Shown: in pieces, positions 1 through 9,117 of the stretch
Layout of the letters: each line of letters opens with the position of its first letter
Numbering within the stretch: position 1 is the stretch's first letter
Assembly: GCF_000814025.1 (NCBI RefSeq)
Contig: NZ_JWLL01000006.1
Span: 248,001-312,000, forward strand
From: Tateyamaria sp. ANG-S1
Lineage (GTDB): Bacteria > Pseudomonadota > Alphaproteobacteria > Rhodobacterales > Rhodobacteraceae
DNA length: 64,000 nt
Direction: 5' to 3'
The notes under the pieces: model-generated
What the model was told of the DNA's origin: nothing
The model's input: the letters and a program-made list of their open reading frames with translations, nothing else
The model's database searches: none
Made by a program: the position numbers and the translations under genes

Positions 1-840
1 ACCGAGATTGAGATCGACGCTTCGCTGACCATGAGCGCCGAAGAACAGCTCAAGACCCTCGATTTCGAACAGATGAGCACCGACGAGATGGCGCAAGCCA
101 AGGCCATGCTGGCCCGTATGGCGCTGCCGGTCGATCCGATGCCCACGCGCCGGACCCGCGCCGCCGGTCTGGGCCGCGTCGATCCCGCACGCACTCTGCG
201 CGCGGCCATGCGACAGGGTGGCGACATGCGGGACCTGAAATGGAAAACCCCCAGGGTCCGTTACCCGAACCTTGTTGCCCTCTGTGATATCTCAGGCTCC
301 ATGAGCCAATACTCCCGCGTCGTCCTGCACTTCCTTCATGCGGTCGCGAACGCCAAGGGCGCAGGCTGGGCCCGCGTTCATGCCTTCACCTTCGGCACAC
401 GCCTCACCAATATCACCCGCCACCTGCATCAGCGCGATGTAGATGCCGCACTGAAATCTGCGGGCGCCGAGGCCCAGGATTGGGAGGGCGGCACGCGCAT
501 CGGGTCCTGCCTTGAGGCGTTCAACAAGCAATGGTCACGCCGCGTGTTGGGGCAGGGGGCCGTGGTCCTGCTCATCACCGACGGCCTCGACCGCGACGAC
601 CCCGATGCGCTGGAAAAACAGATGGAGCGCCTGCACCTCTCCGCTCAACGTCTCATCTGGATCAACCCGCTGTTAAGATGGGAAGATTTCGCCCCCCGCG
701 CGCGCGGCATCGCCGCCATGCTGCCCCACGTGGACAGCTTCCGCGCCGGTCATTCCATCGCCTCTATCGAAGAACTGGCCCAGGTCATCTCCCGCCGTGA
801 CGACGTGGGTGACCGGGATCGCCTTTTGGGGATGTTGTGA
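1..840 (+). CDS. VWA domain protein, CoxE-like (5' end outside window)
   Basis: The reading frame is open from base 1, so the first ATG at 31 is probably internal and the N-terminus lies upstream of the window. The visible part is a von Willebrand factor A domain. A MIDAS metal-binding motif DISGS is encoded at 286-300, and a later LLITDGLD segment is typical of the fold. CoxE-like VWA proteins usually work with MoxR-type AAA+ ATPases, for example in metal-centre insertion for CO-dehydrogenase-like enzymes. No MoxR gene can be seen because the upstream sequence is missing, so the specific target is unknown. The gene faces purL convergently. Confidence 0.8.
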   Translation, partial: TEIEIDASLTMSAEEQLKTLDFEQMSTDEMAQAKAMLARMALPVDPMPTRRTRAAGLGRVDPARTLRAAMRQGGDMRDLKWKTPRVRYPNLVALCDISGSMSQYSRVVLHFLHAVANAKGAGWARVHAFTFGTRLTNITRHLHQRDVDAALKSAGAEAQDWEGGTRIGSCLEAFNKQWSRRVLGQGAVVLLITDGLDRDDPDALEKQMERLHLSAQRLIWINPLLRWEDFAPRARGIAAMLPHVDSFRAGHSIASIEELAQVISRRDDVGDRDRLLGML

Positions 841-857
841 AATTGCGCGCCTTGAAG

Positions 858-1009
858 CGACATGCGCAATGCGCATGTCGGCGGTGGCGGAAAGCGATTT
901 TTCTTGGAAAAATCTGCGGCGCCACACCCTCGAACAACTGGGTGCTGGACTCCACGTTTTTGCAGGCAAAAAAGTTCTGCCCCCACGCGTCGTTTGGAAA
1001 CAAACGACG
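858..1009. repeat. Tract of four consecutive hairpins
   Basis: Between two convergent genes lie four inverted repeats in about 150 bp. At 858-880 there is an 11-bp perfect stem around a single central A. At 896-914 GATTTTT pairs with AAAAATC across 5 nt. At 957-972 TTTTTG pairs with CAAAAA. At 988-1009 CGTCGTTTG pairs with CAAACGACG around a GAAA loop. None is followed directly by a clear T-run, so simple termination does not explain all four. No convincing gene overlaps them. Confidence 0.7.
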
Positions 1010-1031
1010 TCAGCGGCTCTGAAACCAAGGT

Positions 1032-3191
1032 TCAGGCGAAAGTGTTGGCAAAAGTGGAGCGGTAGATGTCGCGCAGTTCGGCCAGCGGAGCAGATGACTT
1101 GCCCATCCAGACTGTATCGCCCGAGAATTTGCCGACCGACACAATCGGCACGCCCGCCTTGCCCGCCTCGATCATCAGCGCTTCGGCCTTGTCGAAGGAA
1201 CAGGCCACTAGATAGCGCGCCTGATCCTCGCCAAAAAAGCTGCCCATCTCACTCGCATCAACCCATACGCCAACGTCTGCCGCTTCCGCGAGTTCAAAGG
1301 CAGCCAATGCCAGCCCTCCATCGCTCAGGTCAGTGCAGGCATTGATCAAGTGCCTGTTTTCACGAATAAAATCGCCGTTCCGCTTCTCTGCATCAAGGTC
1401 CACATGCGGCGCGTCCCCGTCGGTACGACCGAACACTTCAGCCAAAAGCGCAGACTGTCCAAGATGTCCGCCACACGCGCCTACAAGCAGTGCAACATGA
1501 CCCTCGCGCACGTCGCCTCCGATGATGTTGTCCGGATGGTCGATCAGACCGACCGCGCCGATGGTCGGGGTGGGTAGGATGGCTGCACCGTCGGTCTCGT
1601 TATAGAGTGAGACGTTGCCAGAAACGATGGGCATGTCGAGCGCCGCGCAGGCCTGTCCAATGCCGTTGAGTGCACCCACGAACTGTCCCATGATCTCCGG
1701 CTTTTCAGGATTGCCGAAGTTCAGATTATCTGTTGTTGCCAAGGGCTTAGCGCCCACGGCGGTCAGGTTGCGATAGGCTTCGGCCACCGCTTGCTTACCA
1801 CCCTCGACCGGGTTGGCTTTGACGTAGCGCGGAGTGACGTCCGAGGTGAAGGCCAGTGACTTGTCAGTGCCGTGCACACGCATGATCCCGGCGCCAAGAC
1901 CGGGAGTGCGGGCGCTGTCAGCCATGACCATGGTATCATACTGCTCATAGACCCACTGTTTGGCCGCGTAGTTCGGGCTGGCGAGCAGTGCCTTCAGCCC
2001 GTCGATGGGGTCGATGGATGGGATGTCTCCGAGGGGATTGGTCTCTGGCGTTGGTTCCCACGGGCGGTCGTATTCGGGGGCTTCTGAGGCGAGTTTCGAC
2101 AGGGGCAGGTCGGCTTTGACCTCGCCGTTATGTTCGATGAGGAAGCGGTCTTCGGCGATGGTTTCGCCCACGATGGCGAAGTCGAGGTCCCATTTGTCGA
2201 AGACGGCTTTCGCTTCCGCTTCGAGTTCGGGTTTCAGGACCATGAGCATGCGCTCTTGGCTTTCCGACAGCATCATCTCATAGGCGGTCATTTTCTCTTC
2301 GCGCACCGGCACGTCGTTGAGGTTCAGCTTGACGCCAAGCCCGCCCTTGTCGCCCATCTCGACCGCGGAGCAGGTGAGGCCCGCGGCGCCCATGTCTTGG
2401 ATTGAGATAACAGCGCCGGTTTGCATCAATTCCAGCGTCGCTTCCATCAGGCGCTTTTCGGTGAAGGGATCGCCGACTTGCACGGTGGGACGTTTCTCTT
2501 CGATCGTGTCATCGAACTCAGCCGAGGCCATGGTCGCCCCGCCCACGCCGTCGCGGCCTGTCTTGGCGCCGAGGTAGACGACCGGCATGCCGACGCCGGA
2601 GGCGGCGGAATAGAAGATTTTGTCCGCGTCTGCGAGGCCCGCGGCGAAGGCGTTGACGAGACAGTTGCCGTTGTAGGCGGGATCAAACCGGACTTCGCCG
2701 CCTGCGCAAGGCACACCGAAGGCGTTGCCGTAGCCGCCGATGCCTTCGACCACTCCATGAACGAGTTGGCGCGTTTTGGGATGGTCGGGTTCGCCGAAGG
2801 ACAGGGCGTTCATCGAGGCGATGGGGCGGGCGCCCATGGTGAAGACGTCGCGGAGGATACCGCCGACGCCGGTGGCGGCGCCTTGGTAGGGTTCGATGTA
2901 GCTGGGGTGGTTGTGGCTTTCCATTTTGAAAACCACGGCCTGACCATCGCCGATGTCCACGACGCCTGCGTTCTCGCCGGGGCCGCAGATTACCTGGGGG
3001 CCGGTGGTGGGTAATTTCTTGAGGTGGATCTTGGACGATTTATACGAGCAATGCTCGTTCCACATGGCCGAAAAGATGCCCAACTCGGTGAAGGTGGGCT
3101 CGCGTCCGATGATCTCAAGAATGCGGTCGTATTCATCGGGTTTCAGCCCGTGATTTGCGATCAGATCTTCGGTGATTTTCGGCTCTTGCAT
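1032..3191 (-). CDS. purL: Phosphoribosylformylglycinamidine synthase subunit PurL
   Basis: This 719-residue protein is the small-type PurL. With PurS and PurQ, which are not in the window, it makes the ATP- and glutamine-dependent conversion of FGAR to FGAM in de novo purine synthesis. The N-terminal segment [20 protein letters not shown] and the glycine-rich blocks of the AIR-synthase-like ATP-binding fold are clear. The frame stays open to 3491, but the ATG at 3191 is preferred: it begins [11 protein letters not shown], which is where family members start, and it has GGGGGA just upstream. The extra 100 codons look like unrelated intergenic DNA. Confidence 0.96.
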   Translation of the reverse strand: MQEPKITEDLIANHGLKPDEYDRILEIIGREPTFTELGIFSAMWNEHCSYKSSKIHLKKLPTTGPQVICGPGENAGVVDIGDGQAVVFKMESHNHPSYIEPYQGAATGVGGILRDVFTMGARPIASMNALSFGEPDHPKTRQLVHGVVEGIGGYGNAFGVPCAGGEVRFDPAYNGNCLVNAFAAGLADADKIFYSAASGVGMPVVYLGAKTGRDGVGGATMASAEFDDTIEEKRPTVQVGDPFTEKRLMEATLELMQTGAVISIQDMGAAGLTCSAVEMGDKGGLGVKLNLNDVPVREEKMTAYEMMLSESQERMLMVLKPELEAEAKAVFDKWDLDFAIVGETIAEDRFLIEHNGEVKADLPLSKLASEAPEYDRPWEPTPETNPLGDIPSIDPIDGLKALLASPNYAAKQWVYEQYDTMVMADSARTPGLGAGIMRVHGTDKSLAFTSDVTPRYVKANPVEGGKQAVAEAYRNLTAVGAKPLATTDNLNFGNPEKPEIMGQFVGALNGIGQACAALDMPIVSGNVSLYNETDGAAILPTPTIGAVGLIDHPDNIIGGDVREGHVALLVGACGGHLGQSALLAEVFGRTDGDAPHVDLDAEKRNGDFIRENRHLINACTDLSDGGLALAAFELAEAADVGVWVDASEMGSFFGEDQARYLVACSFDKAEALMIEAGKAGVPIVSVGKFSGDTVWMGKSSAPLAELRDIYRSTFANTFA

Positions 3192-3509
3192 ATGTCGTCC
3201 CCCGGCTTTGGCACGCTCTTTAGAGCAGGGACGGGCGGGGATAAAGGGTTTGTCCCCGCGGGGACAAGCCATGCGGCGTGTTTGCAGTATTTTAACCGCT
3301 CTGTGATCGTGCTTTTGAACTAATGGCTTGGTCTTGCGCACGGTGGGTTCGCTGAAATTTAACCACATTTTCTCAGACTGACGTACGATCCGGTGCGGTC
3401 GGGCGTGTGGCGCATTTTTATGCTCCCTGGCCGCGCATTGCGTGACCGCATCCTTGCCGGTGTGCACGCAGCAAAGAGATGCGGCCATCACGACGCCACG
3501 GAGGTCCTG
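3192..3509. other. Intergenic region upstream of purL with an 18-bp palindrome
   Basis: No gene is supported here. The purL frame remains open through most of it but shows no family similarity. The one notable element is the perfect palindrome TTGTCCCCGCGGGGACAA at 3250-3267, about 60 bp upstream of the purL start. It could be an operator or a hairpin in the purL 5' leader. I see no named riboswitch. Confidence 0.5.
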
Positions 3510-3902
3510 TCAGGTCAGAAGCAAGATTGTCAGTGCGCCGTCCTGATCGGAGGCTGGGTTCTGTGCCTTGATCCGCAAACGCAGGGTGTCGGCATCCAGA
3601 ACCAAATCATTGCCGCGACGGGTGATCAGGTCGGTCTTGGTCGTGACGATCACATCCCGGCCCCGCAAGCGGAAGATGGAGCCGGAGCGGGGCAAGAGAA
3701 ACAGCCGCACACGCTCTCCGCTGACGCGCAGGCCATTTGTTGTTCCAACGAAGTCGCCATCCGACGAATAGACGCGCACGCCGCTTTTGCCGTCAAAGGC
3801 CGCGATGTCCTTTGCGGTGAGATCGGCGTGAGCGGCGGTGGTTGTGAGTGCGAGAGCAGTGACGGCGGCGAGTGTTTTGGCAGCAGAGTAGAGACGGGTC
3901 AT
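3510..3902 (-). CDS. Small exported PRC-barrel-like protein, paralogue A
   Basis: This 130-residue protein has a Sec signal peptide ending about residue 26 at TAAHA-D. The mature part follows the pattern LTAKDI...G-VRVYSSDGDFVGTTNGLRVSGERVRLFL, which resembles a PRC-barrel strand pattern. AAGGA lies before the ATG. It shares layout and blocks (signal peptide, ADLTA/ADLSA, SSDG-VG, SGxR, rgxDxI, and a C-terminal RiKA segment) with the genes at 5617-6009 and 6079-6465, and more weakly with 4958-5371. The function is unknown; a periplasmic location is inferred from the signal peptide. Confidence 0.8.
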   Translation of the reverse strand: MTRLYSAAKTLAAVTALALTTTAAHADLTAKDIAAFDGKSGVRVYSSDGDFVGTTNGLRVSGERVRLFLLPRSGSIFRLRGRDVIVTTKTDLITRRGNDLVLDADTLRLRIKAQNPASDQDGALTILLLT

Positions 3903-4957
3903 GGTGTGATTCCTTGGGAGATGAATTGCCCATCACTTGGGGGTGCTGCATGTCCATAAAAAGACGCTGTCACGGGCCCGTGTCTGGCTGTCAAACTCCT
4001 CTGGTCACAGAAGAGTGCGCATAGCTTGCAGTACAATGCGGGTCCATTGCGCAAAAGGTGCAGGTTCAGGGCGTGACTGCGCACGGCGTCACGCATTTCT
4101 GGCCCAAGTGTCCAGCGTCTTTGACCCGAAAGCGGTCATTGGGTCGTATGCTGTGAAGGCGGGCTTTGAGCCCAAAGCTACTAGTTATATCCAGCAGTAG
4201 CCGATTTGTTTTCGGGTTTGGCTTTCAAGTGAAGCGCAGACAGCGTAGTGTGTTTCGATGAGATGGATATTGCTTTTTCTTGGCCTGGTTTTGATGTTTT
4301 CTGGTCCGCGTCTGGGCGAAGTATTTCAGTGCTATTGGGTGATTTCTCAAACGGTTGACGGAGCCTAGTCATCTGCGATCTGTGAAAGTCCGTTATGGGT
4401 GGAACTGCCGTTTGTTGCGTCGTTTCAGGTAGTTGGCGCACTGCTGTGTGTTACAGGCGTTAGACTTATGAGGAAAAACGCAAAAGTTGCTTAACGCATA
4501 TGATGGCTGGCAGCTTTGTCCCGCGTCTGAACTATCCGATAGAGCTGCGGCGAAAGTACGGTCTTGGTTCGAGTAAAACCGACCCCCGCGAACGACCGCA
4601 TTGACGACCTTGTGCTGCGAAGCCGCAATAAGCGTGCCGCGCCTGCGAACGGATGCTGCGTCAGAGAAGTTTCGAAGTCGAATGGCGGCAAAGTCCGCAA
4701 AGCGGACTCGAAAGCATGCTCAGGCGAATGAGCACAATTCTATCAGTCAACGCGATGTGCCGCCAGATATTGAAAACTGGAAAGCCCTGCCATGGGATGT
4801 GTGGTTTCTACATCGCCGTTTGTTTGAGCGTGGTTCGAGGATGAAGCCTGACAGCGACGCATGCGCTTTGTCTGAAATGCAGGATAGAAAAAAGCCGCCC
4901 TGCGGAGTGCAGAGCGGCTTGAATGCTGTGCAACCAGGCGGGTTGCAAGGCGTGCGA
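3903..4957. other. Gene-free 1 kb stretch inside the paralogue array
   Basis: I find no credible coding region here. Short open frames at 4181-4441 and 4491-4700 on the minus strand lack good start signals and family resemblance. The part from about 4190 to 4500 is visibly more AT-rich than its surroundings. The part from about 4600 to 4730 has repetitive, hairpin-like text (AAGTCCGCAAAGCGGACT) resembling a dispersed intergenic element or decayed DNA. The right end holds the terminator of the next gene. Confidence 0.5.
4888..4920 (-). terminator. Rho-independent terminator of paralogue B
   Basis: Read on the minus strand, AAGCCGCTCTGC and GCAGGGCGGCTT form a GC-rich stem with a 5-nt loop, followed by TTTTTT. 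It lies about 40 bp downstream of the stop of the gene at 4958-5371. Confidence 0.85.
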
Positions 4958-5371
4958 TTACTTGAAGTCGATCTCAAGTTCGCCGACGGTATTGCGGCCG
5001 CCTTGGCCGATGGCTGCAAACAGTTCGTCATCAGTCGGCTCGACAGCGACGCTGCCGTTGGCCACACTCACGTTCTCGGGGGCAATCGTCAGCAGCATGG
5101 TGTCGCCTTCGTAGCGCAGGCCGGCTTCGACATCGATTTGGACCACGGCGCGGTCGTCCTCGTTGATCGAAAACTCCTCGATCTGACCCAACAGGACGCC
5201 GTCGGATGTCACAACATCGCCCCCTTCGATGGCAGAGATCGTGCTCACGCGGTCTTCTTTGCCAGCGAGTGTGTTGGCTGGATCAAAGGTGATGACAGCG
5301 TCGTCGGCCAGGAGGGGTGCGGCGGACAGGGCCAGTGCGGTCGAGGCGATCAGTGCGATCTTGCGTGTCAT
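4958..5371 (-). CDS. Exported PRC-barrel-like protein, divergent paralogue B
   Basis: This is a 137-residue protein with a signal peptide (MTRKIALIASTALALSAAPL, cleavage near LLA-DD). The core SDGVLLGQIEEFSINEDDRAVVQIDVEAG has the PRC-barrel look and aligns in outline with the three neighbouring paralogues. It differs by an acidic N-terminal insertion and a longer acidic C-terminus. The ATG at 5371 is preferred over an upstream in-frame start because AAAGGAG precedes it and the signal peptide begins there. A strong terminator follows at 4888-4920. The function is unknown. Confidence 0.78.
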   Translation of the reverse strand: MTRKIALIASTALALSAAPLLADDAVITFDPANTLAGKEDRVSTISAIEGGDVVTSDGVLLGQIEEFSINEDDRAVVQIDVEAGLRYEGDTMLLTIAPENVSVANGSVAVEPTDDELFAAIGQGGRNTVGELEIDFK

Positions 5372-5555
5372 TGTCAGTCTCCTTTGTATTTTCTGACTTC
5401 GGGGAGACAACGGCACCGCATTGTGGATCGTTCCCAAAAAAAGATGTCAAAAATGCTTTAAAAACAAGGGAACTTAGGCTGCCCTGAGGCGTTCGCGCGG
5501 ATAGTCCCGAACGTTTGGGAATGGGGCGCGGCCGCAGGCGAGGTGATTACAAAAT

Positions 5556-5591
5556 ACAAGAAAACGCCCCGGCAGGTGAGGTGCCGGGGTG
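5556..5591 (-). terminator. Rho-independent terminator of paralogue C
   Basis: On the minus strand, CCCCGGCA and TGCCGGGG form a stem with a short loop, followed by CGTTTTCTTG. It is about 25 bp past the stop of the gene at 5617-6009. Confidence 0.8.
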
Positions 5592-5616
5592 TCTGGCTTG
5601 TCTGATGACTGGACCC

Positions 5617-6009
5617 TCAGATCCGCGGAAGGTTTACCGTGATCTGGTCGTCATTGTCCTTGATCACCTTTGCCTTGGTGCGGACACGCTGTGCGTTGGC
5701 GTTCAGAATGATCTGGGTGCCTTGCAACGTGAGTTCGGTGGTGTTGGTGCGAATGATGATGTCCTTGCCGCTGCGGCGCAGGATGTCGCCGCTGCCGGGT
5801 TTGAGGAACAGGGAGGCGCGGTCACCGCTGATCGAGGCGCCTTCGATCAGGCCCACAAGGGCGCCGTCCGACGAAATGACGGCTGTGCCGCGCAGTTTTT
5901 CAACCTGCGCCGCGTCGCGGGCTGTGAGGTCGGCGTGAGCGGTGGCGGCGGTAAGGCTAAGGGCCAGCGTCGCGATGGCGCGTTGTGCGGATTTGGTGAA
6001 ACGTGTCAT
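5617..6009 (-). CDS. Small exported PRC-barrel-like protein, paralogue C
   Basis: This is 130 residues, the same length as paralogue A. The signal peptide ends at TAHA-DLTARDAA. The core GTAVISSDGALVGLIEGASISGDRASLFL matches the SSDG-VG-SGxR pattern shared by the group. The C-terminus is basic and ends in VNLPRI. AAAGGA lies before the ATG. It sits 69 bp downstream of paralogue D and may be co-transcribed with it; a terminator follows it. The function is unknown. Confidence 0.8.
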   Translation of the reverse strand: MTRFTKSAQRAIATLALSLTAATAHADLTARDAAQVEKLRGTAVISSDGALVGLIEGASISGDRASLFLKPGSGDILRRSGKDIIIRTNTTELTLQGTQIILNANAQRVRTKAKVIKDNDDQITVNLPRI

Positions 6010-6078
6010 ATGAAATATCCTTTTTGCTGCGTTCTGCTGCGATAACCCGCGAGGGACGCGGCTTATTCGGTGGACATG

Positions 6079-6465
6079 CTAGGGACCGAGCAGAAGGATC
6101 GTGATGGGCGAGCTGTCATCGGTGAAGGACTTGTTTGCCTTGATCCTGATCCGCTGCGTATCGGCCTCCATCACCAAGTTGTTGCCTTGGCGGGTTAGTT
6201 GAGCAGGTGTTGTCGTCACAACGATGTCCTTGCCGCCCGTGCGTCGGAAGATGTTGCCGCCGCGTGTTTGGACAAAGAGCCGGGCGCGGTCGCCCGATAT
6301 GCGGAGCCCGTCAATGGTGCCCAGCACGGCGCCGTCGGATGCCAGCACAAGGCCCTTGGGTGCGCTGGACAGGGCGCTGATGTCGTCAGCGGACAATTCG
6401 GCATGTCCGATGCCCGGCACGGCGAGGGCCAGCATTAGCGGCGCGATGTATTTGGCAAGGCGCAT
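6079..6465 (-). CDS. Small exported PRC-barrel-like protein, paralogue D
   Basis: This is a 128-residue protein with a signal peptide ending at GHA-ELSADDI. The core KGLVLASDGAVLGTIDGLRISGDRARLFV and the later TGGKDIVVTTT and RIRIKA segments are the closest match to paralogue A at 3510-3902. AAGGGAG precedes the ATG. It is the most upstream of the four minus-strand paralogues, and the likely promoter lies in the 94 bp separating it from mscS, whose stop is at 6560. The function is unknown. Confidence 0.8.
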   Translation of the reverse strand: MRLAKYIAPLMLALAVPGIGHAELSADDISALSSAPKGLVLASDGAVLGTIDGLRISGDRARLFVQTRGGNIFRRTGGKDIVVTTTPAQLTRQGNNLVMEADTQRIRIKANKSFTDDSSPITILLLGP

Positions 6466-6559
6466 GGTCGTCTCCCTTGATCATGTTCAAGGAAAAAGGT
6501 GGCGCGCCCGCATCCAAAGGCAAAACGGGTCACGCCATCGTGTCAGGTCCGTGCGCGGC

Positions 6560-8866
6560 TCAGTCGCCCGGTTTGCTGGCTCCGGGCGCGGCCTCTGCCA
6601 TCTCTTGCGCGGCTTCGGTTGCGGCGGCGGCGATGGTCGCCTTGTCCTCGTTCGTAAGCTTTTCGTGGTCGTCCAGGCCGGGGATGGCCACGCGCACCTC
6701 GCGTCGGGCGAAGTCGATCCCGGCCTCTTCAAATTTGCGGTTCACACGGCTAAGCAGTTCCTTACGGATCGTGAACTGGGTGCCGGGCTTGGCCATGAAC
6801 TTGCCGCGCATCACGATGCCGACGTCGTCAAATTCCAGCACGCCTTGGGATTTGAAGGGCTGCAGGAAGTCGTCCTGGAAGAGCGGGTCTTCCATCATCT
6901 CGGCGCCAATGGATTTGAAAATCTTCTTCACCTTGTTGGGGTCCGTGCCAAAGGGGACGGTGAAGCGCAGCTTCATGATGACCCAGTCGCGGGAATAGTT
7001 GGTGATCTTGGGAATCTCGCCATAGGGCAGGGTGTGGACCGGGCCGCGGTGGTGGCGCAGCTGCATGGAACGGATCGAGATTTTCTCGACCGTGCCCATG
7101 GTGCCATCCACCTCGACATACTCCCCGGTGCGGAAGGCGTCATCGATCAGGAAGAAGATGCCCGACACCACGTCCGTCACCAGCTTTTGTGCGCCGAAGC
7201 CGATAGCAAGACCGACGATCCCGGCACCGGCCAGCAGGGGGGTGGTGTCGACCCCTGCATTGCTGAGCCCGAGGAGGAGGAAGAGCACGATGATCGCTGC
7301 CTGGCTGACGCCGAGGATCAAGGGCAGGACCGTGGACAGGCGAGAGCCGCCTGCGCCGCCGCCGTCGCCGCCACCGATCTCTTCCGCGTTGGGGTCGTAG
7401 CCTGATGCCGTCATCTCGGCCGCGAGCTTGCGGTTGATGATGAGCGAGACAACCTCATAGACCAGATAGCCGATGGCGATGATCAGCAGGAACTCCATCA
7501 GGCTGGCGGCAAAGCGTTCGCCGACGCCTGCGCTGGCGAGCCGGGTCGGTGACATGCCCCAGAATGAGGCGACGGCCACAATGACCAGACCAAACACAAG
7601 CACGCGCCCGATGCGGACATAGGACCGGCGGGTCGAGATATAGGCCCGTTCGGCCACCGGACCCTCGCCTGTCATGGGTGGCGCGAGATGGCGGACCAAG
7701 CCGCGGATGGCTGTGTCCATGGCTGGCGCAAAGGTAAGAAGGGCGAGGGTCTTGTACTGCGGCACCCCGTCGAGCAGGGCGAAGTTTTCGTAGCTGACCA
7801 CAACGTTGACGATCCACCATGTGGCCACCGCCACGCCTATGCCGAAATAGGGGTAGATGCGGGCGATCCAGTCTTCGGTCGGGCTTAGGTCGTCATATCC
7901 GCCGCGCATCATGTTGATGCTTTCATCCCAGTAGCGCCAGAAGAGCAGCATCACGTAGAGATGAACGGCGAAATTCACCCAGGCCCCGATGCGGGTTTCG
8001 CCCACGGGTACGCCGTTGGCTGCGTTGAACGGCACGATCACCTGGCCAATGCCGATCACCATGCCGAGCCAGAACATGTGAAACACCATAGCGCGTGCCG
8101 TGTCGTCACTGGCCGTCACGATGCGGTAGTCGGGCGCATTGGGTGCCATGAAAAAGCGCCCGACCGCTGCGGACATGCGGGGCAGGCCAATCAGCCATGG
8201 CCCCACCAGCATAAAGAACGGGTGGTAGTAGGTAGGCACGGCGTGCCGGGTGATTTGTGACGCCGCAAGCATGAAGATCGCGACCGATACGATTTCGCTT
8301 GTCAGACGTTTGGCGAGCGGCACGACTGCTTCGCGGATGCTTTGGGAGTCGGTACGTTTGGGCGGTAGGATCAGCCAGCTTCGGATCAGGCGGCGGAATG
8401 CAAACTCAATCGCAAAGGCCCCGGCAAGAACCATCAGGAAGTAGCCGGCGATTGCCAGCAGCCCCTTTGATCCGACGAAATTCCCGAATGTGGAAAAGGC
8501 CCGTGCTTGTTCTGTAAAGAGCAGGGGCAGGCGCTGGATCGCAATGCTGATTTGCTCAACGGCACCGGACGTCAGGTGATAGATGAAGTCCTCGATCTCG
8601 GCTGCGTCAGCCTCTGCATCCGTGGTGGCCTGTGCGTTCAGTTGATCCAGCAAGAGCGCGCGTACCTCGCTGTCACTGAGCCGCGACAGCAGGGCGTTGG
8701 CGGTTTCTTTGGTAAGCGGTTCGGGCAGGTCTGCGACCGCAGCCTCGCCACCCTCGGACGATGTCGAAAGGAGTGTTTGCGCTGGAAGGGGGGAGGCCAG
8801 CACGAAGATGGCCAGTGAAAAAATGAGCAAGTGGCGCCAGACGGCGCTCAAATCTAGCTTTTGCAT
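6560..8866 (-). CDS. Large mechanosensitive channel of the MscS family
   Basis: This 768-residue protein has a signal-like N-terminus, a long periplasmic segment, several membrane helices and a C-terminal MscS domain. The pore helix and following beta domain are recognised from GLAIGFGAQKLVTDVVSGIF, then DDAFRTGEYVEVDG and GTVEKISIRSMQLRHHRG. It is about 2.7 times the length of minimal MscS and so belongs with the extended forms. It would release osmolytes on membrane tension. The ATG at 8866 is chosen because it starts directly before the hydrophobic segment and has GGGGA upstream; the frame continues to 8989 through a terminator hairpin. Confidence 0.9.
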   Translation of the reverse strand: MQKLDLSAVWRHLLIFSLAIFVLASPLPAQTLLSTSSEGGEAAVADLPEPLTKETANALLSRLSDSEVRALLLDQLNAQATTDAEADAAEIEDFIYHLTSGAVEQISIAIQRLPLLFTEQARAFSTFGNFVGSKGLLAIAGYFLMVLAGAFAIEFAFRRLIRSWLILPPKRTDSQSIREAVVPLAKRLTSEIVSVAIFMLAASQITRHAVPTYYHPFFMLVGPWLIGLPRMSAAVGRFFMAPNAPDYRIVTASDDTARAMVFHMFWLGMVIGIGQVIVPFNAANGVPVGETRIGAWVNFAVHLYVMLLFWRYWDESINMMRGGYDDLSPTEDWIARIYPYFGIGVAVATWWIVNVVVSYENFALLDGVPQYKTLALLTFAPAMDTAIRGLVRHLAPPMTGEGPVAERAYISTRRSYVRIGRVLVFGLVIVAVASFWGMSPTRLASAGVGERFAASLMEFLLIIAIGYLVYEVVSLIINRKLAAEMTASGYDPNAEEIGGGDGGGAGGSRLSTVLPLILGVSQAAIIVLFLLLGLSNAGVDTTPLLAGAGIVGLAIGFGAQKLVTDVVSGIFFLIDDAFRTGEYVEVDGTMGTVEKISIRSMQLRHHRGPVHTLPYGEIPKITNYSRDWVIMKLRFTVPFGTDPNKVKKIFKSIGAEMMEDPLFQDDFLQPFKSQGVLEFDDVGIVMRGKFMAKPGTQFTIRKELLSRVNRKFEEAGIDFARREVRVAIPGLDDHEKLTNEDKATIAAAATEAAQEMAEAAPGASKPGD

Positions 8867-8953
8867 ATATGTCCCCAGACGTACTTTATTGTTTTCCCAC
8901 ACACTGCGCGTGCGCAGGGCACGTTGCAAGGAAAGCTGAAAATCCGGGGAGAT

Positions 8954-8981
8954 AAAAAAAGGCCGAGCGCGAAGCTCGGCC
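8954..8981 (-). terminator. Rho-independent terminator downstream of the LysR gene
   Basis: Read on the minus strand, GGCCGAGC and GCTCGGCC form a perfect 8-bp stem with a 5-nt loop, followed by seven T. It would end transcripts from the LysR gene or from the small RNA candidate, and separates them from the MscS gene. Confidence 0.9.
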
Positions 8982-9040
8982 AAGTCCAACAGGGAGGTAT
9001 GAAGATGGCGCGTTAGCGCCGTGTCTCTTCATTAGGCGAG
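8954..9040 (-). ncRNA. Possible small RNA ending in a strong terminator
   Basis: On the minus strand this stretch has a hairpin at 9031-9000 (TGAAGA with TCTTCA outside, GGCGC with GCGCC inside), then a single-stranded ACCTCCCTGTTGGA, then the terminator at 8981-8954. It lies about 80 bp past the LysR stop. The layout of hairpin, CCUCCC stretch and terminator is that of alphaproteobacterial small RNAs that can pair with Shine-Dalgarno sequences. It could be a free transcript or a 3'-UTR-derived RNA. No reading frame is convincing. Confidence 0.35.
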
Positions 9041-9117
9041 TTAGGGATGCACTTGCTGCCAATCAAGGCGTTTTCTGCACGCGCGTAGGCATGGCTGGTA
9101 TGCGTTTGCCGCATGCC

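Noticed and set aside
3192-3491. Hundred-codon N-terminal extension of purL
   Set aside because: It does not resemble PurL; a good start with a ribosome binding site lies at 3191, and the region has a palindrome typical of a leader.
4181-4700. Two minus-strand open frames of 86 and 69 codons
   Set aside because: Neither has a good ribosome binding site, a domain, or codon use like the neighbours. The region looks non-coding or decayed.
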